Below are positions 12,033-22,870 of a DNA stretch of 64,000 nucleotides, one piece after another (position 1 is the first letter of the stretch; every line of letters begins with the position of its first letter). A program made the translations under genes and the position numbers. The DNA lies in assembly GCF_022605725.1 (NCBI RefSeq), contig NC_065546.1, positions 37,320,227 through 37,384,226 on the forward strand. The letters run 5' to 3'. The notes below the pieces were generated by a model, which saw nothing but the letters and a program-made list of their open reading frames with translations, did no database searches and was not told the DNA's origin. The DNA is from Anthonomus grandis grandis (Eukaryota; Arthropoda; Insecta; Coleoptera; Curculionidae).

Positions 12033-12504
12033 GGCACTACAAAATTTAAAAAAACCTAGTAAAAATACCTATAGACAAGCTAAAACGGTATGTTATACAG
12101 TGGTCAAAAATAGTTATCAACAATTAAAATACATTAAAAACAAATTTAATAAGTATATTAAAACTAAAATATTACACTAGTCAATGACTATTTTAATTAT
12201 TTAAATACATAAAATTAAAAAATTAAAAATTAAATGAGAATATTTAAATATACTTACAACAGAAACATCAAAGCTCTTCGTTTAGTTGACAGAACCGTTG
12301 ATTGAATATTAGAATGAAACCTATTATTCGATCAATGGTAGAACATAGCAGTTATATAGATTGTATTATACAATTAAAGTAATCTTTGAATAGTGTAAGA
12401 TTTTAGTTTTAATATACTTATTTAATTTGTTTTTAATGTATTTTTATTGTTGATAATTATTTTTTTGACCACTAAATAACATACCGTTTTAACTTATCTA
12501 TATA

Positions 12505-14305
12505 CAGTGTGGTGACTTTAACTGGAATAAATTCAGTTAAAACTAATCAAATTATATCTCGCAAAATTCCTGAGACCCGTCGATTTTTGTTTATTTTTTT
12601 TCACATTTCAAGATAGTTTTTGTATTTTTTCACCTACTGGGGAAAAAATAGGGGGTCCAAATTAACCCAAAGTTTTTTTTTTCAAATGGAAAGCCACTTT
12701 TTTTAAACTCTCATTGAAAAGAGCCCTTTTTCCTGATTAAATTGCCCTATTTATTTTTGTGATTATCTAAAGGAGAAATACGAAAAAAAAACATTAAATT
12801 ATTAAAAGTCTCGAAATATTTTGTGTTGGTAAATTTTTGGCGTGTTTGTTTATTTTATTGGTATCGAGACATTTCCTGACATTGTTGTAGTGTCACTGTT
12901 AAAGTGAATTTCAACCAGTTGTTAAATAAGTTAACTTATATTGAAAAAATGTCTTATTTATCCGAATCCCACAAGATTGAAATCTTAATGATGATTGGTT
13001 ATGGGGACAGAAGTCGTACTCAGCTAGAGGTTGTCCACTTATTCAGGCAGAAATATCCAGATTTGCCACCTATTAACCAAGGTACGGATAGTAAAATCGA
13101 AAGCAGATTTCGAGAAGTTGGGCACGTGAGGGATGTTTCAAGACAAAGGTCTTCTAAAATCGATGAAAAGATTAAATCTATTGTTAGCGATGGAAGAAAA
13201 TCCGGTAACTGCAGCCAGAAGAGTAGCTCGCGAAAACTCTATTCATCATAAATCTGTGCTAAAAATTTTAAGAAGTGCAAACAAACGACCTTATAAAATG
13301 CAACCCGTTCAAGAGTTATTAGAAAACGATCCAGATCGCAGAGTTCAGTTCTGTGAATTAATGATGAACGCCATTGACGAAAATCGCATATCTTCGGAGT
13401 GGATCCTTTTTTCTGATGAGGCTACATTCATCCTAAATGGCCATGTTAATAAGCAGAACTGTCGCTACTAGTCAGAACCCACACTGGGTAAGGGAAACTA
13501 ATACACAATATCCCCAAAAAACTAATGTTTGGGCTGGCATAATTGGCAGGCAAGTTATAGGGCCCATATTCTTCAATGATACTTTAACTGGAGAAAGATA
13601 TCTAGAATTTCTTAAACATGAACTAGTTCCAGCCTCACGTGCCTTATATCCGAGTCAATTCGATCCAGATTTGTATGATGAAAGAATCTGGAGGCAAGAT
13701 GGTGCTCCCCCACATTATGCCCGTAATGTACAATTTTTCAAACAGATGGATTGGTAGAAGGGGTGCAATCGAGTATCTGGCACGTTCTCCCGATCTCACC
13801 CCACTTGATTTTTTTCTGTGGGAACATTTGAAAAGTCAAATTTATATGAGCAAACCAGGAAACGTAGACGAACTTAAAGAACGTATTAGGCAAGAAATCT
13901 GACAAATATCTTCAGAAGTGTTAGAAAATGTCAGAAACGAATTTTATTATCGTCTTGGGCTTTGCCAACAAGTAAATGATACTCATTTTGAGTATCTTAT
14001 ACATTAAACGCAACTTTTAATAATTTAATGTTTTTTTTCGTATTTCTCCTTTAGATAATCACAAATGTAAATAGGGCAATTTAATCACGCAAAAGGGCTC
14101 TTTTCAATGAGAGTTTAAAAAAAGTGGCTTTCCATTTGAAAAAAAATTGTTGGGGTTAATTTGGACCCCCCTGTAGGTGAAAAAATACAAAAACTATCTT
14201 GAAATGTGAAAAAAAATAAACAAAAATCGACGGGTCTCAGGAATTTTGCGAGATAAATTTTGATTAGTTTTAACTGAATTTATTCCAGTTAAAGTCACCA
14301 CACTG
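12505..14305 (+). mobile_element. Mariner-superfamily element with TIRs of about 300 bp (copy B)
   Basis: It begins CAGTGTGGTGACTTTAACTG at 12505 and ends with its complement at 14305, flanked by TA on both sides. The inverted repeats extend to about 12820 and 14010. It has the same layout as copy A: long TIRs, one central transposase, a matching AATCGACGGGTC block inside both TIRs. It is inserted in the right arm of the foldback element, so it is the younger of the two. Confidence 0.92.
12949..14007 (+). pseudogene. Mariner-type transposase, copy B, several frameshifts
   Basis: The start at 12949 (MSYLSESHKIEIL) matches copy A (MVKLTEREKIEIL), and GYGDRSRTQ matches GFGDRTRTQ. Frames change near 13140-13180, at a stop near 13470 after NKQNCRY, and near 13735 at a T-run. 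Catalytic positions are all present: LFSDEATF, WRQDGAPPHYA and LTPLDFFLWEHL. The tail ends at TAA 14005-14007. Copy A helps identify each break. The protein is not produced intact. Confidence 0.85.
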
Positions 14306-14344
14306 TATATGTGTTTTTACTGTTTTTTTACATTTTGTAGTGCT

Positions 14345-14372
14345 CTGAAGAAGGCCTAATATAGGCCGAAAC
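14345..14372 (+). other. Hammerhead-like core, right arm of the foldback
   Basis: CTGAAGA (14345-14351), a stem GGCCTA / TAGGCC closing an ATA loop (14353-14367), then GAAA (14368-14371) and C. This fits the catalytic core CUGANGA-stem II-GAAA. Stems I and III and an NUH site are not convincing, so function is open. Confidence 0.35.
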
Positions 14373-14698
14373 GTTGGCAATTAAAGGTAAAAATTTGAAA
14401 AGCTTGGATTTTATTTGAACATTTATCCAACTAAACCCTTAAAAATTAAAGAAAAAATTGACCCTGAATAGAGATTAAAAAATACTAGAAATTCTGAAAC
14501 TATTGATTTTTTGTTAAATTTTTTATTTTGAGAAAATATTATTAACTTTTGATCTAAAATTTTGTTTTTAAAAATCATCTGGATTTACTTGTTTAATGCT
14601 TTTTATCAGTTAATTTTAGTTCCAATAATCAGTCAACGTTTGACTAGACATTTCAAGTACTATTGATAAAAGCAATGAGAGCAAGAAGAAAGTGACGT

Positions 14699-14704
14699 TT
14701 TATT
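14699..14704 (-). terminator. Poly(A) signal of the VWFC gene
   Basis: AATAAA on the minus strand, about 20 nt after the proposed TGA stop at 14724-14726. It supports exon 6 as the real 3' end. Confidence 0.65.
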
Positions 14705-14723
14705 CTATAAATTTGAAATTATT

Positions 14724-15861
14724 TCAAAAATGTCCACAACCTACGAGAATTAATTTCAGGGCGTGAATAATCCCGCGTTAAATAAAAAAGAAATATCCCG
14801 ATTCCAAAAAAAAAATCAATATTAATAAAAAGAAATCTTACTACAAATCCAATTTGTCGGACAACAAAGCGGGTCACTCTCCCTATATTTCCTTTTATAA
14901 TACAACGGGGCGCACCTCTCCTGCAACTTTTCTTGGTGTTTCACTTGAGCCCCGCAGGAGCGCCTTCTGCAGAACGGTTTCTCCAATTTCCCTTAAAAAA
15001 TCCAAAAAAGATCATTTTATGAACCAATAAACTTTTTAATGTTAAATACCTCTAAAACCTGCCTGACACACGCACCTCCAACACGAGTTCTTTGGCAAAA
15101 AATTCTCACCTTCTTTATAAACTTTCCCGTCGTACACACACGTTGTAGAATTTTCATATGGGGCTAAAAATTAATTAATAATGATATTAAAACTTTAAGT
15201 CTTATTAACTTACGACACATTTCTCTGATATAGCAACAGTCGTCTAAGGAATATTTCCTGTAGCAACCTGTAGGCGGCTCAGCGACAGACCATTCCGGGC
15301 AATCCACTGTGGCACATTTAAATGACGTCCTAAGATAAAAAAGTTTCCTAATGTAATTTCCGCACTCAAATGGGAAATAATTTAGAAAAAAAAAGTTTTT
15401 CTGGGTCCCGTTGACCTCTTTTCCATATCTTTTATTGGGGCAGATTGAGCTAAATATGTTTTTGGAACTTACTTGTCTCCGTTTTTCTGACACGAACAGC
15501 CAAGATCGCACAAATTGGCGGTTAATTTCGAATCGACCATTTCGTTGATTTTATACGCTTTTCCCTTCAAAAAACAATTGCTAGTGGATTTTTTTAAGCC
15601 CAAACAATCGTACTTCGAGGGGCAAGAGTTTTGGTGTGAAAACGCCCTTTCGTAATGGGGTTTGCAGCCCATATCTTCGTATATAAGAGTTCCGGATAGA
15701 TCGCAATTTTGAGATTCTGTATAAAAAATTGTTATTTTGTTTTTAAAGGAAAATTGTTTTTTTTTATAGACTTACTGACCTGCATTTTGAAATAACAGGG
15801 TCAACGTCCACACAAATAGACAATTTCGGACCGTTATATGTAAATCTCGGGCAATCTTCAT
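14724..15861 (-). CDS. Secreted cysteine-rich VWFC-type protein, 6 exons, 240 residues
   Basis: Exons (minus strand): 15861-15780, 15716-15473, 15329-15214, 15163-15050, 14991-14842, 14740-14724; the sum is 723 nt and every phase joins. Exon 1 codes for a signal peptide (NCLFVWTLTLLFQNA). Two cysteine-rich modules follow. The first runs CFLKGKAYKINEMV, CDLGCSC, FKCATVDCPEW, GCYRKY, DDCC. The second runs CVYDGKVYKEGENFLPKNSC, WRCVC, FCRRRSCG, LCCPTNWIC. This CxxCxC ... CCP pattern is that of VWFC domains, found in extracellular regulators such as BMP-binding proteins. Donors are mostly GTAAGT. The last 17-nt exon (SCGHF) is the least certain; reading on past exon 5 instead would add SKISFY. 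The exact orthologue is not known to me. Confidence 0.8.
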
Positions 15862-16084
15862 TGCACTTGAACGACCGTAACACTGACACTGAAGACTGTT
15901 AGATGATCGCTCGAATGCTGGAAACGATCTTTCATATATCTGGTTTTAATATTTTGTCTCGGCGAAGATCGCTTGGGTGGAGTGAGAAGCCATGTATGTT
16001 GGTTATGAGGTCAAATTATATTTATTTAAAATCCTTCTATATCATACTGTTATGAAAATATCCATAAAAGTTATGTGTTGATTA

Positions 16085-17006
16085 CTTAGAACATTAAAAG
16101 GCTAGAATTAGTAAACAACAAGGGTGTGTTTTGTTTACAAACATATTCATCGATTCTCTGTTGTCAAGTTTACAGGCATTTTTAAAAGAAGAAATTTTCA
16201 GCTATATATTAACACATATAATAATGTTAATTTAACTTATTGATCTTAGATTTTGGATTAAAAATAAAAAGTACAAATAGATATACATATTATGTTATTC
16301 TAAACGCAAAAATAACATCTTTAAATCAAAAAAAGGAAAAAAGGGAAAAGCTTGAGTCATTTCAGTGTAACTGTTACGATAATAAAAACTTGTGCCATTT
16401 GTGCCGCAAGGCACAATTTACTCTGATCTTTTCACAAGTAAATACCGATATTGTCATAACATCATATCAAGGGACAACCGTTATCATAAACGTAGAATAA
16501 TAAAAACTTAAATAAATTAATAAATTAAATTTAAGTATAATAATTATAAAATATTTCATTTCCAAAAAAAGGAATTTTATTAGATAAGTACCTTTATTCT
16601 AATGAAGTACGTTAAAAACGCATAAAGAGTTTATAAAAGGTAATATTGTTTATAATTTAAAGTATAATCTATTATTATTAAATATTTATCATTTAAATAT
16701 TTTTTTACGACGTCACTGGTAAAGATTACTTGTGTCGGTGGAATTAACAATGCGATCGACCAGCGTTGCCATGTTGCCTTTTTCTCTAATATAGGGACGT
16801 TATCTACATACATTTAACTTTGAATGTTGACTTTTTTATAGGGTATCTTATCATATTTTATGAAAAAAAAATCTTTTTTATATAATATAAAAGATGTTTT
16901 TTTTGCCAGTTCCACATAAGCATTTGGCATTTGTCATTGCATCAGAGATATTGCAAGCAAATAAACGACCACAGCAATGGTAATTCTAGCCTTTCAATGT
17001 TCTAAG
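16085..17006. mobile_element. Non-autonomous element, 922 bp, 26-bp TIRs, ATTA duplication
   Basis: CTTAGAACATTAAAAGGCTA at the left is mirrored at the right end (one mismatch in 26). ATTA flanks both sides (16081-16084 and 17007-17010). No transposase is encoded. Internal sequence is shared in inverted orientation with 39.3-40.1 kb, so this is a dispersed family. Confidence 0.75.
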
Positions 17007-17009
17007 ATT

Positions 17010-17270
17010 AATAAGTTAAGTTTATTGAGGGTTCTGTTTACGTTTAGTTTATTACTTTCATCTATAGCGGCTAGTTTTTAAAAAGTTAATCTTAAGCGTT
17101 CCAATTAAGTTTATTTAAGTTATTTTATTGTAATTCCTGGTAGTTTAAATTTTCTAGAATTTGCATACTGGCTTGCTTTGACTGTCAATATTCTATTTAA
17201 ATAATTGATGTCCATCGAAAAAAATAACGTAAAAAATTCTAAGCATTTCCAACTTGTTCCAAGTTGTTTC
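17010..17270 (+). repeat. Dispersed repeat, also at 33415-33680
   Basis: Shared phrases in the same order at both places include TTAAGTTTATT-AGGGTTCT, TTTATTACTTTCATCTA versus TTCTTATTGTCATCTA, and TTGCATACTGGCTTGCTTTG versus TTGCATACTTGCTTGCTTTG. No coding content. It begins where the 922-bp element ends. Confidence 0.65.
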
Positions 17271-17700
17271 AAAACATTTTAGTTAGTTTTTACCTTAGAA
17301 ACAATCAAACGACAGTCAACACGAGTCAGATGAATGTTTTGACGCTGTAATAAAAAAATGTGAGTATGAGAGAAAAATGAGTGTAATCCTGACATAGAAC
17401 CGTATTACTGAAAAATTATGTTTCTGACTTACATTACGAATGGTGTGAGAAATAAAGAATATTTGGAAGCTCGATTTAGTAAATGCCTTGACGCTCGCTG
17501 CCGTGTGTATTATTTAGGATACACTGCTGCCTAACTGATCACGACAAACTGCGTGTATCCCAAATGAAATACTGAATATTTTTGCGTCTGTCCTTCCTTT
17601 AAAACTGACATTTATTTATATAAAAATATATATACAGGTTGATCCTAAGATTTATGTCTACTGAGCTAAATGGATGTTTGCTGAAGAACTAAGGTAATGG
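17271..17700. other. Non-coding, with a possible TE terminus
   Basis: AT-rich. Near 17636 the sequence TACAGGTTGATCCTAAG looks like a Tc1/mariner-type end, but no partner is found. Confidence 0.3.
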
Positions 17701-17729
17701 CATGAAAACAAAAATAGGTGGCCTTTGTA

Positions 17730-19109
17730 ACGGAAATGTGCGGAAGATTAGTTGGCCTCCATCGGTTTAATGCTCTGCAGCAGCATTTGGAATTGCTGCT
17801 ACATCGAAGCAAAGAATGCTTGGTCTGTACCGGGCAGAGGTGGGGCGGCAGCTGCTGCTGGATGCTGGGGTGTAGTGGGAGCCCAAGGCGGCTGTTGTCC
17901 TGGGTGCCCCAGGTGAATGGGCGACCCCGTCTGGCCGCTTTGGCCTTTAGGATTTGTTTGGGGTTTCTGGGGCATCCCAGGTAGTTCGCTGTGTGCGGTC
18001 CTCTGCAATTTGCGCATGTTGCAGGCTGGTCTCTCGGTTTTGTACAGTCAGCGGTTTATATTATTTCTTATTTTATTTTATTTTATTTCTTTTATGGTTA
18101 TTTCTCTGGGCTTTCACCCTGATTTTGATGCCCCTCAGCTCCGTGACTGAGAAGATAGATTTCTCCTCTCGCGGGAGCTGGAAGAGTACTAGCGGCGTGG
18201 GCTGTCTGTGCCTATTGTAGTACCGGGCTGCGGTGTGTGGGTGGAATCCCAGCTCCTTTAGGTCCTCCAGGATGCTCTCAGCTGGCCAGTGTTCGAGCGG
18301 TCCTCGGAGGACGATGTATATTCTCCTGTCCTCTGGCAAGGAAAAGGAGTAGAATGGCACTTGTTGTTCATCTAGGTGGTTCTGAGTTTTTCTGTAGTCC
18401 TCGATCGACTGTGAGTGAGTTGACGACTCGGCCTTGGTTTACCCCTATGGCTTTGAGGGCAGCAGATATCTCCTCGTTTCTCTGCTTCTCTCAGATGACA
18501 ATTGGTGGGATCTTAGTCTTCGTTGGTGGGGGAGCGGGCTTCGTTTTGGGCTCAGGTGAAGTGTTCCTGAACCCAGCTCTGGAAGTGAAGGGAGCCTAGG
18601 TAGGTTGTTTCGTGGGCAGGGCCTGGGACATGGTGGGAATTTTCCTTGGGACCGTCTCCAGGTCCGTGGTCTTCCTCCTCTTCCTCCTGCTGACGACAGG
18701 TTGGAACCCATCGTCTTCATCATGTTCGCCTGCTGGAGTCACAGGGCAGGAGCTAGGCTTCTGTGCTGAAAGTTCGGCCATCTCGATGGACTCAGCAGAG
18801 GCGCAGGGAGGGGCTTTAGTATTGGCAGACAGCAGGGCGGACTCAAGATCAGGTTCTTAAGTGCCCTGGTCGTCTGGTGAAAGACTCGGCGGAGATCGTT
18901 CATTTCCTTCACATGCCTCCTCTTGGCACTCCGCATTAGGATAGCGTAGTAGTAAGTTAGCTCTTCTTGGCTCGCAGGATGGATAGGTTCGCTTTTGATT
19001 CGGCCTCATCTTAGGGTGTTTCCTTTTCCTCGTCCGTGTTACAGAGCTCCGAGAAGTTTTTGTCGTCCTCCAACAGCAAGGAGGAGTTTTCGTCGAGTTT
19101 GTGAGCCAT
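17730..19109 (-). pseudogene. Non-LTR retrotransposon ORF1 (gag) with PRE_C2HC domain and zinc knuckle
   Basis: The start at 19109 follows a 5' UTR-like stretch (to about 19320) and reads MAHKLDENSSLLLEDDKN. A basic linker (FQPVVSRRKRRKTTD) leads to a region with KTKIPPIV, then the PRE_C2HC domain around 18073-18360: SLPEDRRIYIVLRGPLEHW, PTPLVLFQLPREEK. A CCHC knuckle appears near 18000 (ATCANCRGPHTANYLGCPRN). Several frameshifts and stops break it, and it is cut near 17700 before any ORF2. It is markedly GC-richer than its surroundings, which suggests a fairly recent arrival. PRE_C2HC is known from Jockey-group and related gag proteins. Confidence 0.85.
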
Positions 19110-19449
19110 GGTTGACTCGATCGTCGGGCAGAAGGACGCTGGGTCGGTCGCACTAGTACACTCGGTACAGCGAAACTGGTTCAGAGAACACTTCGACGTT
19201 AAGTGCAGGTGATCTGCACTCAACGGAGGACGAACTCTGTATGCGTCTGTCCGCCGCCGGTGTATTGCTTTAAATACACCACCGAAACTCTAGGCTAATG
19301 CATGGGGTCGTGGTGCTATAAGGAATATTTGAAAATTTTGACCTGCGAAGGTTTTATAGGGCATAATGTATAAATAAAAAACTTATATATAACCTTGAAG
19401 TAAGTATATATTTGTACTAAGAAATTTCAAACCGAAAAATAAGAACGAA

Positions 19450-21290
19450 AACTTTAAACAAATTAAAAACTAATGGGAACTATTAAAACATTCTTTGCAA
19501 AAAAAAGGGATTGCTTTAACGCTGATTGCAGACGGTTTTTCTTTGTGCTGCCATTCTTTTTTTACCATCTACCACCTTTTCATGCTACTCAAATCTTTTA
19601 TAGCATTCACTGCATCGACCTCTTTTGCTTTGGCCATGTTGCATCAGGTGATGAATTTTTCTTTTAGTATCTACATTAGTTTCATTGGTAGTGAGAAGAA
19701 ATTGTATAACACGCTCCCTGAGTTGCGTTACTGTCACTTGGCATTTAATGCATTTTCGCAATATAATTTCGATCATTACTTTTCTATATTATTTTTTTCA
19801 CCTACGAAGGGAACTGTTATAGGATGATAGTTCGTCACTTATATCAACTGATGATTTTCCGTCATCGTAATCAATAACACATGCAGATTATACAGTTTCT
19901 CTTCCAGTATTTGACGTAATAGTCTGAGTATCTGTGCTAATGTGAGTGGTTGTCAACATCATATCATCTCTTTTATCCTTCCATTTTAATATGGTGATGT
20001 AATTATTAGATTCTTTTGCGATAATTTCGCATTCATGCAATTAAGCAGATTTGATTTCTTTAGGAATGTATTTTCTATTTTGACGGAAAGTGCCTACAAC
20101 GTGTGACAACAAAGAGTAGTTCATGGGCCAAAGGTACCATTGTATAAAAGTTGTCAATATATAGAGTTCTACTAGTTTGTAGGAGATCTTCAAATCAATT
20201 TCATTATTACGTTCTGAGAAGCCAAAACATCAGTGACTTCAGATTTAGCATTGCCAACATAAACCGATAGGTTTCAGGTGTAACCGTTAGTTGCACACAA
20301 TTTGCAAATTTTTACACCGTAAAGATGCCTTTTGGAGGGAATATATTGGCGAAAACTCAGCCTCCCTCTCCACGGAATCATAGTTTCATCTATACATATA
20401 TTTTTCGCTAGTATGTATGTGCTTCGAAAGCTATTTATAAACATCTAAAGAATATTCTCCAGTTTACTTAGACGATTGTTTGGCTGGGACTCACTTCAAG
20501 CACGTTTCTCGCCATAATTTTTTTTGGAAGTGAAAACCCATATTACTCGCTTCGACGCCAATAATCAGAGAATTTGGGCGCTTTTACCAGACCCATCCAT
20601 CTTAGCAAATCGATGAACTTGACCATTTCTTCCCGATCTGTCGGTATTTAGTCGTGTAAACGTGAATTGGGACCAGCATCACTTCTCTCTAAAAACTGCG
20701 TCGCATAGATATTTGTCTCATAAGCCATTGTATCCAAAACTTTAGAAGTAAGGAATAATTTGAAGTAGCCGATTAGGTTCTGCCAATGCCAAAATATCAC
20801 TAACTATTGGATCCATTCCACTTAACCCAGTAAACTGAAATATTGTTTGATTTCCAATAGGATCAATCCATACAATATTGTCAAACATATATTATTTCCT
20901 GACTAGGGTGATGAAAGTCGGCCTATATTTGGTTGACCCAATGCAGATATTCTTTGAGTCGAAGTCCCAACTGACTGCAGTGATTCATTACGACAGTAAT
21001 GAAAGGAGGTATAGAAAACTAATAACAAGTAGTTTCATTATTTCGCCTCTTATTATAATTTCGATCTTGTAGGCGTTTTGAAGTTGAAGCCTCATCTGAT
21101 TGCATGGAATCATTGCTGGCACTATCCGACTCTTCCTCATAATTTGGATCAGTGTCTGAATCATCCAAATCTTCGTTACTTATGTCCGTATGAGGGTATT
21201 CCCATGTTTCATGCATCTTTTCAATTTCACTAGTCATATAGAATCTTTTTCTCATTTTATTTTTAGTCTTTATAATCACTTTAATTTTTT
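19450..21290 (-). pseudogene. piggyBac-like transposase, heavily decayed
   Basis: The N-terminus at 21279 is acidic (DLDDSDTDPNYEEESDSASN), as in piggyBac proteins. The middle, near 20600-20880, reads IFQFTGLSGMDP, ILALAEPNRLLQ, YETNIYATQFLE, then KFIDLLRWMGLVKAPKFSDY, which is the DDE_Tnp_1_7 entry region (ETNxYA, GL..MG, P..DYW). The C-terminal cysteine-rich end survives near 19470-19600 as CSECYKRF, TVCN and FCKECFNSSH. Frameshifts and stops are everywhere. Terminal repeats and TTAA flanks could not be fixed. Confidence 0.82.
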
Positions 21291-21570
21291 ATAGAGCACA
21301 AGCACTTGTAATCAGCTGTTCTGAAAATATAATTTTGATTTAGTTTCTACTTTTGCACTAACTATTAAAAGAGCACAAGCTATCATTTACGATATACCAA
21401 AAAAAACTGAAAATCTAAAAAACTGGAAATTTATGAATTGTTCAGTAAAACTGTATATGGGACATGCTTTCAATATGTATCGTCTGACTAAAATGTATTT
21501 TTGCCCCCTCTAGGGCCTCTACCAGATTTAAAAATCTTAGCTTGGTAGCGAACTTGTTGGCAAGAAGTCC

Positions 21571-22870
21571 GACCAAGATGGAGACCGAGGGATTAATATT
21601 AGCTTTTATTAAAGAAGGCTGCCGAGCAGAGAGTAAAAAAAGAGGAGCGAGATCATAAACAGAATAAAAACAAGAGAAGTGAGAATTTGATCAAAGATAA
21701 AAACAAGACAGACAATAAGAAGAACAAGATTTACAACTTTCAGAACATCTTGAGATGCAGCTGAAGTTGTACGTAGTTGAAGAAGAATTTAGAGTACATA
21801 AAAGAACGAAAACTAGAAATAAAGCTTAACTGTGCCTCTGTTTATGCCGGTCTTTGTACTATACTAACTTTCACAATACAGGTTTGCAACACTGGACCTG
21901 AAGGATGGATACTGATAGGTAAAAATGCATTAGTTAGATAAAAAGAAATGTTTTTCCTTAACGAAAAAAGGACTTTATAGTCAGGAGGTTTACAGTCATG
22001 CTCGTTACACTCTGAAATGCTATAGCATCCGTTGAAAGCGTTATAAAAACTGTGTTAGGTGGAATAATTTGAAAATTATGCTTAGTTTATCTGAATGACA
22101 TCATTATACTAGAAAAAAAAATATTTGAAAATCATTTAGAGAATATCCAAGAGGTTAAGATTCGAGAAGCCAACCTTAAACTAAGTCCAAAAAAATTTGG
22201 TTTATTTTAAAATGAAATTCCATATCTTGGCCATCTAATATTAGAAAATGGTATCAAGGTTCATTTAGATACGGTAGGAAGAAAAATTGACACACTAATA
22301 AAAATTGAAAAAGACCCACTGACAAATACCACATAAGAATCTTTCTTTAAAAAATGAACCTTGCAAAACTTCTACATAAGCTCATCGAGGACAAAATGCT
22401 ATTTAGCTGATCAGCGGTTCAAAGGTTAAAAAGAACACTATGCAGATCTTCAATTTCAATGCCTTTATTAAAAATATGAAGATCGCGAGCAATCGATAGC
22501 TTATTCCAGTTAAACGATATCAAAGCCAGAAATAAACTATTGTGTGCCCAGACGAGGACTATTGGTAGCAGTAAAAGCTATTGAACATTTCTATAAATAT
22601 TTGTATAGTCAATATTCTAAGAACTGATTATGCTTCTTTGAAATGGCTTTTTCAGTTCAAAAACTTGACAATAGAACATAGAAGAGGCATCAAAATGCTG
22701 ATAATTTATTTAGACGACCTTATATATGAAAAAGGAAACATATCAACATTGTCTTAAAAAGGAATTGAAACAGCCAGAAATATTTGCATCTCATCGTATT
22801 GGCACTAACAGTCTAAAAGCAGCTAGTATAATCTAGGATTCGTATGATCACCCAGTATTGAACCTTAGTC
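21571..22870 (+). pseudogene. Ty3/Gypsy-type LTR retrotransposon remnant, copy 1 (gag start, RT, RNase H)
   Basis: It starts with a gag-like ATG at 21571 and a charged coiled-coil stretch, then jumps by deletion to the RT: CLVYLNDIIIL (YxDD as YLND), NHLENIQEV, ANLKLSPKKFGLF and PYLGHLILENGIKV near 22070-22260. RNase H follows as SKPEINYCVP, AIEHFYKYLYSQ and KRHQNADNLFRR near 22500-22720. The catalytic second Asp pair of the RT reads ND, so it is damaged as well as frameshifted. It is a sister copy of the element at 24.75 kb. No envelope gene is present. Confidence 0.8.

Larger units (their letters stand above)
11939..14438. mobile_element. Foldback element with arms of about 235 bp, split by a nested mariner
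   Basis: The left arm starts GGGTTTAGTTGGATAAATG at 11939 and runs to about 12175. Its complement is found in two pieces, 12395-12502 and 14308-14438, because a mariner element occupies 12505-14305. Without the insert the element would be about 0.7 kb, nearly all palindrome with a loop of about 220 bp, and no coding capacity. Both arms carry the motif CTGAAGA, a 6-bp stem, then GAAACG. The target duplication is unclear. Confidence 0.8.

Noticed and set aside
14345..14400. A complete self-cleaving hammerhead ribozyme
   Set aside because: The core fits but neither type I nor type III pairing gives a good stem I, stem III and NUH site by eye.
17718..18860. Several plus-strand open frames in the GC-rich area
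   Set aside because: They are the antisense of the minus-strand PRE_C2HC gag.
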